Part shown: piece after piece, positions 33,465 to 39,958 of the stretch
Position numbering within the stretch: the first letter of the stretch is position 1
How the letters are laid out: every line of letters begins with the position of its first letter
Program-made: the position numbers and the translations under genes
The notes under the pieces: generated by a model
Database searches by the model: none
What the model saw: only the letters and a program-made list of their open reading frames with translations
Told to the model about the DNA's origin: nothing
Assembly (NCBI GenBank): GCA_022729915.1
Contig: DZBP01000010.1
Location: 1 to 39,958, forward strand
Origin: Draconibacterium orientale
GTDB lineage: Bacteria > Bacteroidota > Bacteroidia > Bacteroidales > JAIFNL01
Reading direction: 5' to 3'
Length of the DNA stretch: 39,958 nt

Positions 33465-34577
33465 CTACAAAAGGTTTAAATATATTTTAAACAATTCAGA
33501 TTCTTCATTTTCCCAATTGTACTCAAGTGCAGCCTTTTCTAAATTCTGTTGCCAAAGTTTGCGCTTCGGCAAATTAGTTAACATTTCGTTCAAAGCCCAA
33601 ACAATTTGGTCATTATCAAAGCCTTCTATACTGATTCCTATTTCATACTTATTCATTATGCTTTGCATTTCCGGCAAATTGGAAATCAAAACGGGTATTT
33701 GAGCTTTTATATAGTCAAATAAACGATTGGGAAGTGAAAAACGATAGCTCAGACCTCTATCTTCAAACAAACTAATACCGACTTGAGCCAACTTTGTATA
33801 TTCAAGTAATTGATTGAAAGGCACTTTTCCAATAAAAATTACTTTTGACTGCAAATTCAAATCCTCTACCTCTTGCATTAATTCTTTGCGAATATCGCCA
33901 TCGCCAATTATCAGAAAAACAGCATCTTCTATCAATTGCATTGCTCTAATGACGTATTCGACTCCTCGCCCCACGTTCAACGCTCCTTGATAAAGAATTA
34001 TTTTTTTGTCTTTTAAATAATGTGGTATTTCAATTTGCGAATCTATAATTTCTTTGGTTGGAAAATTGCGAACTACTTTCATTTCAATTCCGTACAACCT
34101 TTGGTATTCATTGGCAATGGATTGGCAAACAGTGTATGAATTTTTAACTCTGGGTAGAATAAATTGTTCTATTTTAAGCCAAATTTTGCGCACTTTTCGC
34201 CCGATGAGTTCGGGTACTTCGGTAAAATATTCGTGAGAATCGTAAACCAATTTTTTTTGTCGGAATGCTGAGGCAAGATAAACGGGAAGTAGAGTATCTA
34301 AATCATTAGCTACAAATACATTAGCTTTAGAAAAAAGCAAATAAAAAAACAACTTGAGATTGTATTCGGCATAAAATAATGGTCCTTTTCTGAAAAATAG
34401 AAATAAACGAAAAGTTTGGTAATCTCGTGCTTCCAAGCGCGCCGAGCGTTGAAACTTTGCGCCGACTAAACAGACTTTAAAGCCTTGATTAAAAAGAGAT
34501 TGGCACACTTTATTCAGTCTTTGGTCTGAAATTAAATTGTTAGTAACTGCTAAAATTATTTTTTTATTTCTTTGCAT
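33465..34577 (-). CDS. GT4-type glycosyltransferase
   Basis: I place the start at MQRNKKIILAVTNNL (370 residues). The 24-residue extension in the ORF track is hydrophobic and Cys-rich, lacks family similarity and overlaps the promoter area. The protein has the two Rossmann halves of a GT-B enzyme: NDLDTLLPVYLASAF and YDSHEYFTEVPEL in the first, and ILYQGALNVGRGVEYVIRAM, LIIGDGDIRKEL and SLPNRLFDYIKAQIPVLISNLPEM in the second. It transfers a sugar from an activated donor, probably for surface polysaccharide or glycolipid. It is isolated, with no other polysaccharide genes nearby. Confidence 0.88.
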   Translation of the reverse strand: MQRNKKIILAVTNNLISDQRLNKVCQSLFNQGFKVCLVGAKFQRSARLEARDYQTFRLFLFFRKGPLFYAEYNLKLFFYLLFSKANVFVANDLDTLLPVYLASAFRQKKLVYDSHEYFTEVPELIGRKVRKIWLKIEQFILPRVKNSYTVCQSIANEYQRLYGIEMKVVRNFPTKEIIDSQIEIPHYLKDKKIILYQGALNVGRGVEYVIRAMQLIEDAVFLIIGDGDIRKELMQEVEDLNLQSKVIFIGKVPFNQLLEYTKLAQVGISLFEDRGLSYRFSLPNRLFDYIKAQIPVLISNLPEMQSIMNKYEIGISIEGFDNDQIVWALNEMLTNLPKRKLWQQNLEKAALEYNWENEESELFKIYLNLL

Positions 34578-34685
34578 TTTTTTTTGAACAAACAACTGAA
34601 CGCTTAATTGAATTTTGCAACAAAAAAATAAAAAAAATACGGTTTTCAAAAATAATTTTTACTTTTGGTGTTTAATTAAACTAAT

Positions 34686-34790
34686 TAAAGTACAAGTGCT
34701 ATTTTATTTGGAACAAACCTTTTTGTAATCAAATAAATTTTAAGCACTTGGCAAAAAATATACATTAGATTTGGTTCTCTATTTATTTTA
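34686..34790 (+). repeat. Dispersed ~105-bp intergenic repeat, copy 4
   Basis: Blocks GTACAAGTGCTATTTTATTT, TTTTTGTAATCAAATAAATT, TTTAAGCACTTGGCAAAA and GATTTGGTTCTC match the others, though the left arm is more diverged. It lies between the divergent glycosyltransferase and SPOR-lipoprotein genes. Confidence 0.8.
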
Positions 34791-34838
34791 GAAAAAAGAA
34801 CCGAACTTTTAGCTTTTTAACTTTTTAATAATAAATTT

Positions 34839-36479
34839 ATGCAAAGAATAGTTTTATTTTTTTTAATAGGAACACTTGTTTTTGTGTTTTCGTGCCAAGA
34901 AATTTCAGAGAAATTAAGTTCAAAATCAAAACAAAATGAAAATGTGGAGATGGAAAGCGATGAAGAAGAATATGAAGACCTTGATTCGACTGAAATAAAT
35001 GAAAGTAAACAACTTAGCTTTCATGAAGAATTGTATGGCGAAAAAAATAAAGACACTAGCGAAATCTACCAAAAACTTAAAGTAGATGAATTTAACAACG
35101 AAATAGCTAAATTTATAGCTGGTTTAGAGTCAGAAAAATACAAAGAATTGCAAAAAAAGCCTTTTTACGAAACGCACAAATCGAACATAACGCAAGCTTG
35201 GGAAAAAACTGAAGGTGAAGATTTAGAGCCAATTACACGTTGGACTCGCGAAAACCAAATCGCTGGAAATCCGAATTACGAATCGACTGTATTTTATCCA
35301 TTTTCGGGTCCGGATATTTTGTATGCCAACGCATTTTTTCCGTTCGCAAAGAATTATGTACTTGTTGGTCTTGAGCAAATTGGAAGCCTTCCACACATCG
35401 AAAGTCTGTCTGCTGAAATGCTCAATGAATATTTGACCGGAATTCGCGCTTCGCAACGCTACATCAACAAACACGGCTACTACATGACCAAACACATGCA
35501 AGAAGATTTTTCTAAAACCGAACTCAACGGAACGGTTCATCTAATATTGTACTATTTAGCACTCACTAAACATCAAATACTTGGTGTTGAGGAAATTGCG
35601 CTGGATAATTACGGAAATGTTACCGAAAAAAAACTAGGCAATATTAGAGGCGTAAAAGTAGATTTTGCCAACGAAGATTTAAAAAATAAACAAACGGTTT
35701 TCTACTTTAAACTAGATTTGTCGAACGAAAATATTGAGAAAAATCCGGGTTTCTTACGTTTTTTAAGCAACCAGTTTGATTTGAATACTTACATGAAATC
35801 AGCATCTTACATTTTGCACGATTCGCATTTTAGTACGGTTTGTAATTTTGCATTAGACAAAAGCATAAAAATTTTGCAAGACGACACGGGCGTGCCTTTT
35901 TACAAATTTAAAAATTCTACCTTTGATTTGACTTTTTTTGGGAAATATACCAGCACCATCAAAGATTTTAAAAATCATTATCAACCTGAATTGAAAAAAG
36001 CCATTGATGCACAAGAAGTTGCACACGAACTGCCTTTTATAGTTGGTTATAGTTCGTGGTTGGGCGAAACTTTGTTGATTTATGCCAATAAATCGAAAGA
36101 TTCCGAAAACGATGAAGAAGTTTTAGCTCAAAACAATGAAAAAAAGGAAATTACTAAAAAAGAAGTTAAAAAGAAAGAAGAAACAAAATTGGTAACTAAA
36201 ACCGACAATCAAGAGCGAAAATTGGTTTATAAAGTTCAGATTTTATTTTCGTCACGTTATTTCAAAGAAGGTTCGCCCGAATTTAAAGGACTCAAAAACG
36301 TTGGTTATTACCAAGATAATGGTGCTTACAAATACACTATTGGAAATGAAACAAGTGCCGAAGATTGTATAATGCTTAGAAAAAAAGCCCAACAAGCTGG
36401 TTTTGAAGATGCTTTTATTATTGCACTTTTCGATGGAAAACGTATTAGTTTGCATCAAGCAAAGAAAATAAGCAACTAA
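34839..36479 (+). CDS. Lipoprotein with C-terminal SPOR-like domain
   Basis: A 546-residue protein with a lipoprotein signal (LVFVFSCQE, Cys ~20) and then an acidic low-complexity linker (MESDEEEYEDLDS). A large middle domain (~75-420) of unknown family contains NYESTVFYPFSGPDILYAN and FIVGYSSWLGETLL. A Lys/Glu linker (~430-465) leads to a final region (YKVQILFSS...YKYTIGNE...QAGFEDAFIIALFDGKRI) resembling SPOR, which binds denuded peptidoglycan. I expect it in the outer membrane facing the periplasm, possibly at division or remodelling sites. The middle domain may be an enzyme, but no motif is recognised. Confidence 0.8.
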   Translation: MQRIVLFFLIGTLVFVFSCQEISEKLSSKSKQNENVEMESDEEEYEDLDSTEINESKQLSFHEELYGEKNKDTSEIYQKLKVDEFNNEIAKFIAGLESEKYKELQKKPFYETHKSNITQAWEKTEGEDLEPITRWTRENQIAGNPNYESTVFYPFSGPDILYANAFFPFAKNYVLVGLEQIGSLPHIESLSAEMLNEYLTGIRASQRYINKHGYYMTKHMQEDFSKTELNGTVHLILYYLALTKHQILGVEEIALDNYGNVTEKKLGNIRGVKVDFANEDLKNKQTVFYFKLDLSNENIEKNPGFLRFLSNQFDLNTYMKSASYILHDSHFSTVCNFALDKSIKILQDDTGVPFYKFKNSTFDLTFFGKYTSTIKDFKNHYQPELKKAIDAQEVAHELPFIVGYSSWLGETLLIYANKSKDSENDEEVLAQNNEKKEITKKEVKKKEETKLVTKTDNQERKLVYKVQILFSSRYFKEGSPEFKGLKNVGYYQDNGAYKYTIGNETSAEDCIMLRKKAQQAGFEDAFIIALFDGKRISLHQAKKISN

Positions 36480-36530
36480 TTTTGAAACTTTTGCTTAGCT
36501 TTATACTCGATTATTTTTTGTAAAAATTTA

Positions 36531-36560
36531 TTGTTGTATAGCAATTATTTTGTATCTTTG
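36531..36560 (+). promoter_or_regulatory. Putative Bacteroidota promoter for the small repeat lipoprotein gene
   Basis: TTG at 36531-36533 and TATCTTTG at 36553-36560 are spaced 19 bases apart, matching TTTG-N19-TAnnTTTG with a one-base variation in the -33 box. The start codon follows at 36673, so the leader contains the diverged repeat at 36590-36644. Confidence 0.5.
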
Positions 36561-36589
36561 CTCTTAGGTTTTTATATGGAGTTTTTATA

Positions 36590-36644
36590 CTTTATAACCA
36601 CTAGGTAAAACTAAGCATACAACTATTTTTGGTAAACCTACTTA
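36590..36644 (+). repeat. Possible diverged right half of the ~105-bp repeat (copy 6)
   Basis: CACTAGGTAAAACTAAGCAT and the end CCTACTTAA resemble CACTTGGTAAAACGAAATAT and GTACTTA of copy 2. The left half is missing. The match is weaker than among the five full copies. Confidence 0.4.
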
Positions 36645-36672
36645 ATGTTTAACTTTTTTAAAATACGATTTA

Positions 36673-37041
36673 ATGAAAAACCTTATTTTGTTTTTATCTA
36701 TTTTATTTTTAACAGGTTGCGCACAGAAGCGGCTATCGGAACATAAAATAGAACAAGGAGGAATTCCTTACACTAAAGTAAACCGAAACGGAATTAGTTC
36801 GGATTACAAAAATCAGAATTTCGTTTGTTCTGACTCTCACAAGAAAATAAGAAAATCAAAGCGAGCTATCAAAGAATTATCAGATATAGGCTGGCTTTAC
36901 ACAAATCCTGATAATGGCGGTTTTGAGCCGATTAAAAAAGAAAAAAAATCAAAGCGCGCCAATAAAAAATCATCAAACACAGGTTGGATTTATACAAGTC
37001 CCGAAACTGGTGGTTTTGAGCCTATTTTAAAAGAAAATTGA
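36673..37041 (+). CDS. Small lipoprotein with two tandem ~30-residue repeats
   Basis: A 122-residue protein with a lipoprotein signal (ILFLTGCAQ, Cys ~16). The C-terminal half holds two repeats: KSKRAIKELSDIGWLYTNPD followed by NGGFEPI, and KSKRANKKSSNTGWIYTSPE followed by TGGFEPI, separated by a Lys-rich spacer. I recognise no family. The repeats suggest a binding or structural unit that can grow or shrink by duplication. It lies upstream of the WG-repeat gene with a 179-base gap, so cotranscription is uncertain. Confidence 0.75.
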   Translation: MKNLILFLSILFLTGCAQKRLSEHKIEQGGIPYTKVNRNGISSDYKNQNFVCSDSHKKIRKSKRAIKELSDIGWLYTNPDNGGFEPIKKEKKSKRANKKSSNTGWIYTSPETGGFEPILKEN

Positions 37042-37066
37042 AAAAAAAGGATTGTTAAGGCTTAAT

Positions 37067-37130
37067 GAATACGTCCTATTTTGCAAACAATTGATACTAT
37101 GGCTTTCGGTTCGTTAAAATAAACGTATTC
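37067..37130. other. Inverted repeat between the small lipoprotein and WG-repeat genes
   Basis: GAATACGT then TATTTT (37067-37082) pairs with AAAATA then ACGTATTC (37116-37130), interrupted by a small internal loop, around a 33-base loop. It could be a structured leader or a weak terminator; no T-run follows. Confidence 0.3.
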
Positions 37131-37220
37131 GGATATTAGGATACAAACGAATTTCAAACATTTACTTGGTAAATTTATATGAACAAAACTGTACGAGATT
37201 CTATATTTTTATAAAAAACT

Positions 37221-39440
37221 ATGAAACAAAAAATACTTTTTATCCTTATTCTTTGCCTATCTTCTGTTATTACAGCTAATGCGCAAAGTGTAGAATTAAC
37301 GCAAGAAGAGATAAGAAAAATAACCGACTTTGAATTCATTTATCCTTTTAGCGAAAAACTTTCCAAAGTAATGGGGCAAGGCAAATGGGGTTATATCAAT
37401 TATGGTGGCGAAACCAAAATACCTTTGAAATATGACGATGCAGGTTCATTTATTTACGGAGTTGCACGTGTGAGGCAAGGTGCAAAGTTTTCAGCTATTG
37501 ATTTTAATGGAAAACAAATCATGCCTTGGTTTGATTATGTGTATCCTTTTTACAATGGGTTGGCGAAGGTAAAAAATAGAAACGAAGTTGCATTTGTTAC
37601 CAAAGAAGGAAAATTTGCATCAACTTGGTTTGATGATGCTCAAGTGTTTTATTATGGTTTGTACAAAGTAAAAAAAGGTCGCAAATGGGCATTTATGGAC
37701 AAAAACGGCAAAGTTGTTACTCAATGGTACTTCAACCCTGACACTTTGACGGCAAAAGTAAAATTTGACCTTACTTACTCCTACGACCAAACTAGCAAGG
37801 TGGCATTGTTTAATGAAAAAGGTCAACGGATTACCGAACAATTTCCTGGAGTTTTTTTTACGCATAGTTTTGGAAATGCTTCACTTTTCGATTCGCTCAA
37901 GTTTGATAAATATTTAGCTGTTTCAGAACACGGGCTTTACACCGAAAATATTTCGATGGTTAAAAATAAAGACGGAAAATATGCTTTTATTAACGATGCC
38001 GGAACACAAATTTCGGAATGGTACGTGAAAGCCGAAAATTTTTACGAAGGAATGGCTATGGTTATGAAAGCTGAAGGGAAGATGGCATATTTAGGCATTA
38101 ATGGAAAACAAGTTACTCCTTGGGTGGAACGAGTGCACCCCTTTTTCAATCGTTTGGCGATGGTCGAAAACAATAATAAATTTGCTTTTATTGACAAAAC
38201 AGGCGAGTTAGTAACCGATTGGTTCGACTACGCGAGTCCATTTTCTGATGGTTTGGCAAAAGTTAGTTTGAACAAAAAGTGGGGATACATCGATAGCAAC
38301 GGAAAACTTGTAATTCCGCTAATTTACGACGATGCCATATCGTTTTCGTATGGCTTTGCTCGTGTGGAATCGGAAGGTAAGCAATTAGTAATCAACAAGA
38401 GTAATAAAGTTTTGCATGGTGCTTTCGATTATATTTATCGTTTTACCGATTCCATAGCTGCTATTCAAATAGATACACTTTTTGCTTACATCGACCAGAA
38501 AGGTGTGCGCATAACACCTTGGTTGCAAGGAGCTTCTGATTTTACTTACGGCATAGCACGCGTGAGGCTCAACAACAAAGTGGCACTCATCAATAACAAT
38601 GCAAAAGTAATAACACCTTGGTACGAAGTAGCTTACTTTATTCCTCCCCACATTGTATTGGGCGACACGCTGCCCAATGGAAAATTGGGACGATACATTT
38701 TGTTCGATTTGTACAAATACGACAACTTCTTTAATAAATATCCATCGACATTTAATTACGACAATTACACCGAAATGGCTTGGAACTACACCGATAGAGA
38801 GCCCAATATGAGCTGGAACGATGGCTTTTTCAAAGAAGGAATTCAATTAATGTACAAATCGAAAGACGATAAAGTAGGAATAGATAATTTTGAATTAATG
38901 GTGCTTGCCGATTACAACGGCAAACCTATTTCGGCTTGGTACAATTCAGTTTACAAATCCGAAGATGGTTACTTAATGGCTCAAAAAGGTGAAAAATTTG
39001 TAATGATAGATGTATATGGAACAGAAATTTCGCAAGAATATGAGGGAATTTATTACCACAATGTGGATACTTTACTGGTTAAGCATGAGGATAAATTTGC
39101 TTTTATTGATAGAGACCAAAAATTTCTGACACTTTGGTACGAAGAAATTGGCGATTTTGTAGAAGGTTACAGTGTAGTAAAGCTAAACGGCGAATATGCT
39201 TTAATGGCTTCTGATTTTAAAGTTATTTCGGGTTGGTACGAATACATGGATAATTCTTTTACATACCAAATGCGTCGTGTAAAAAAATATGGAAAGTGGG
39301 GAGCAATCGATAATTTGGGTTTTGATGTAGTAGATCCGGTTTATGATGAGGCTGACTTTATTAACGGTTTGCTCAGAGTAAAAAAAGAAAAAGACACGTA
39401 TCTTTTCGATTCAAATAGAAATTTAATAAGGATAGAATAA
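37221..39440 (+). CDS. Secreted WG-repeat protein
   Basis: A 739-residue protein with a signal peptide (CLSSVITANAQ, cleavage ~22), composed almost wholly of ~45-50-residue WG beta-repeats. Units follow the pattern KWGYI...G..V.P..YDDA..F..G.A.V, as in KWGYINYGGETKIPLKYDDAGSF and KWGYIDSNGKLVIPLIYDDAISF. I count roughly fourteen, some degenerate. WG repeats are thought to form scaffolds or binding surfaces; no enzyme domain is present. It is probably periplasmic or surface exposed. The final unit ends close to the stop, so the gene is complete. Confidence 0.9.
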   Translation: MKQKILFILILCLSSVITANAQSVELTQEEIRKITDFEFIYPFSEKLSKVMGQGKWGYINYGGETKIPLKYDDAGSFIYGVARVRQGAKFSAIDFNGKQIMPWFDYVYPFYNGLAKVKNRNEVAFVTKEGKFASTWFDDAQVFYYGLYKVKKGRKWAFMDKNGKVVTQWYFNPDTLTAKVKFDLTYSYDQTSKVALFNEKGQRITEQFPGVFFTHSFGNASLFDSLKFDKYLAVSEHGLYTENISMVKNKDGKYAFINDAGTQISEWYVKAENFYEGMAMVMKAEGKMAYLGINGKQVTPWVERVHPFFNRLAMVENNNKFAFIDKTGELVTDWFDYASPFSDGLAKVSLNKKWGYIDSNGKLVIPLIYDDAISFSYGFARVESEGKQLVINKSNKVLHGAFDYIYRFTDSIAAIQIDTLFAYIDQKGVRITPWLQGASDFTYGIARVRLNNKVALINNNAKVITPWYEVAYFIPPHIVLGDTLPNGKLGRYILFDLYKYDNFFNKYPSTFNYDNYTEMAWNYTDREPNMSWNDGFFKEGIQLMYKSKDDKVGIDNFELMVLADYNGKPISAWYNSVYKSEDGYLMAQKGEKFVMIDVYGTEISQEYEGIYYHNVDTLLVKHEDKFAFIDRDQKFLTLWYEEIGDFVEGYSVVKLNGEYALMASDFKVISGWYEYMDNSFTYQMRRVKKYGKWGAIDNLGFDVVDPVYDEADFINGLLRVKKEKDTYLFDSNRNLIRIE

Positions 39441-39472
39441 ATAAAAACTTGCTGACTAAAAATGTTCAGAAG

Positions 39473-39565
39473 TCATCTGATGAATTTTCAATTGATTTTT
39501 TTAAACGAAGAATCAAATTCAAAAATTCAATTAAACGATTCATCAGATGATTTAACTTTTTTTAT
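39473..39565 (+). terminator. Long hairpin followed by T-run after the WG-repeat gene
   Basis: TCATCTGATGAAT (39473-39485) pairs perfectly with ATTCATCAGATGA (39538-39550), enclosing smaller inverted repeats, and is followed by TTTAACTTTTTTTATTT. The long loop is atypical, so it could be a repeat element used as terminator. Confidence 0.5.
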
Positions 39566-39583
39566 TTAGACAATCCGTACAGC

Positions 39584-39689
39584 TTAAGTAGTGAACCAAA
39601 TTTAATTGTATCGTTTATTTTGCGAAGAGCTTAAAAATTATTTGATTACAAAAATGTTTGTCCCAATTAAAAGAGCACTGGTGCTTAAA
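39584..39689 (-). repeat. Dispersed ~105-bp intergenic repeat, copy 5 (inverted)
   Basis: On the minus strand it reads TTTAAGCACCAGTGCT, ATTTTTGTAATCAAATAA, TTTTTAAGCTCTTCGC and TTTGGTTCACTACTTAA, the same order as copies 1-4 but in the opposite orientation. Both ends stop at the same points as in copy 1, which helps define the unit. Confidence 0.85.
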
Positions 39690-39958
39690 AGGCATAGTTA
39701 CAATTCAATCAATACAATACGCTTTCGTTAATCTATATTTGAAGAGATAATAAAACAAAAAGATTTATTATTTTTGTATTTATAAAAACATAAAACCTTT
39801 TGTTTTACTTATCATTCCAATATCTATAAACCTCTATTTTTAACCACCAAAAACAAACAATTTACACACGTTTTGAAAAAAAACCTCATTTGTTGTACTT
39901 ATGTTGTACCTGTAATTAAATTATGTTTTTAAGCTATTGATTTATAGACTATCGAATT

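Larger units (their letters stand above)
39441..39958. other. 518-base intergenic tail of the window
   Basis: It contains the large hairpin at 39473-39550 and inverted repeat copy 5 (39584-39689). From 39.7 kb to the end I see only AT-rich sequence with no gene start that can be supported. Confidence 0.6.

Noticed and set aside
34578-34649. 24-residue N-terminal extension of the glycosyltransferase
   Set aside because: Low-complexity Phe/Cys-rich sequence with no family similarity; GT4 proteins begin with the KKIILAV strand.
38385-38846. 153-residue minus-strand ORF
   Set aside because: Antisense to the WG-repeat gene, which is open over its full length with clear repeats.
22371-39689. CRISPR array
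   Set aside because: The ~105-bp repeats are kilobases apart, diverged, and one is inverted; no regular spacers and no cas genes.

Overview
The window looks like chromosomal DNA from an AT-rich member of the Bacteroidota. The evidence is two TonB-dependent receptors, DUF4491 proteins, a WG-repeat protein, a PD40-OmpA protein, a SpoIIE phosphatase of the Bacteroidota type, and promoter-like sequences of the TTTG/TAnnTTTG form. Many genes are preceded by A-rich sequence rather than a strong Shine-Dalgarno. I see no rRNA, tRNA, CRISPR array, phage or intact insertion sequence.

Region 1 (1-4.7 kb): the 3' part of a TonB-dependent receptor with a His-rich segment (probably metal related), an ADP-ribosylglycohydrolase, a strong bidirectional terminator, and a PLP enzyme of the methionine gamma-lyase/cystathionine lyase family on the other strand. 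Region 2 (5-13.7 kb): five consecutive minus-strand genes. In transcription order they are a TIR-like/DUF4062-like protein, a giant nSTAND1 NTPase with a membrane helix, coiled coil and WD40-like propeller, a secreted TPR plus beta-barrel-like protein, a lipoprotein, and a membrane-anchored SpoIIE-type PP2C phosphatase. Upstream of the module lies a decayed, internally deleted copy of the SpoIIE gene together with its 3' flank. Region 3 (13.7-20.9 kb): two overlapping DUF4491 genes, a small hydrophobic protein, then TonB receptor, RhtX/AmpG-like MFS permease, HemN and HemG/HemY. This looks like an uptake-plus-conversion route for porphyrin precursors. Region 4 (20.9-22.5 kb): a 156-bp MITE-like element, whose end carries the stop codon of a GltS-like membrane protein. 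Region 5 (22.7-30.5 kb): a TPR-TM protein, a duplicated PD40 propeller/OmpA protein, a YciO/Sua5-type protein and an M16 peptidase. Region 6 (31-39.5 kb): a secreted propeller-caspase protein, a GT4 glycosyltransferase, a SPOR lipoprotein, a small repeat lipoprotein and a WG-repeat protein.

A dispersed repeat of about 105 bp occurs five times between 22.3 and 39.7 kb, plus one possible diverged half copy. It lies only between genes, and I did not find it in the first 22 kb.

The best candidates for something undescribed are the TIR-like/STAND/envelope/SpoIIE module with its dead flanking SpoIIE copy, the porphyrin salvage operon, and the two families of short mobile-like repeats. All functions are inferred from reading the sequence. 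No database search was possible.
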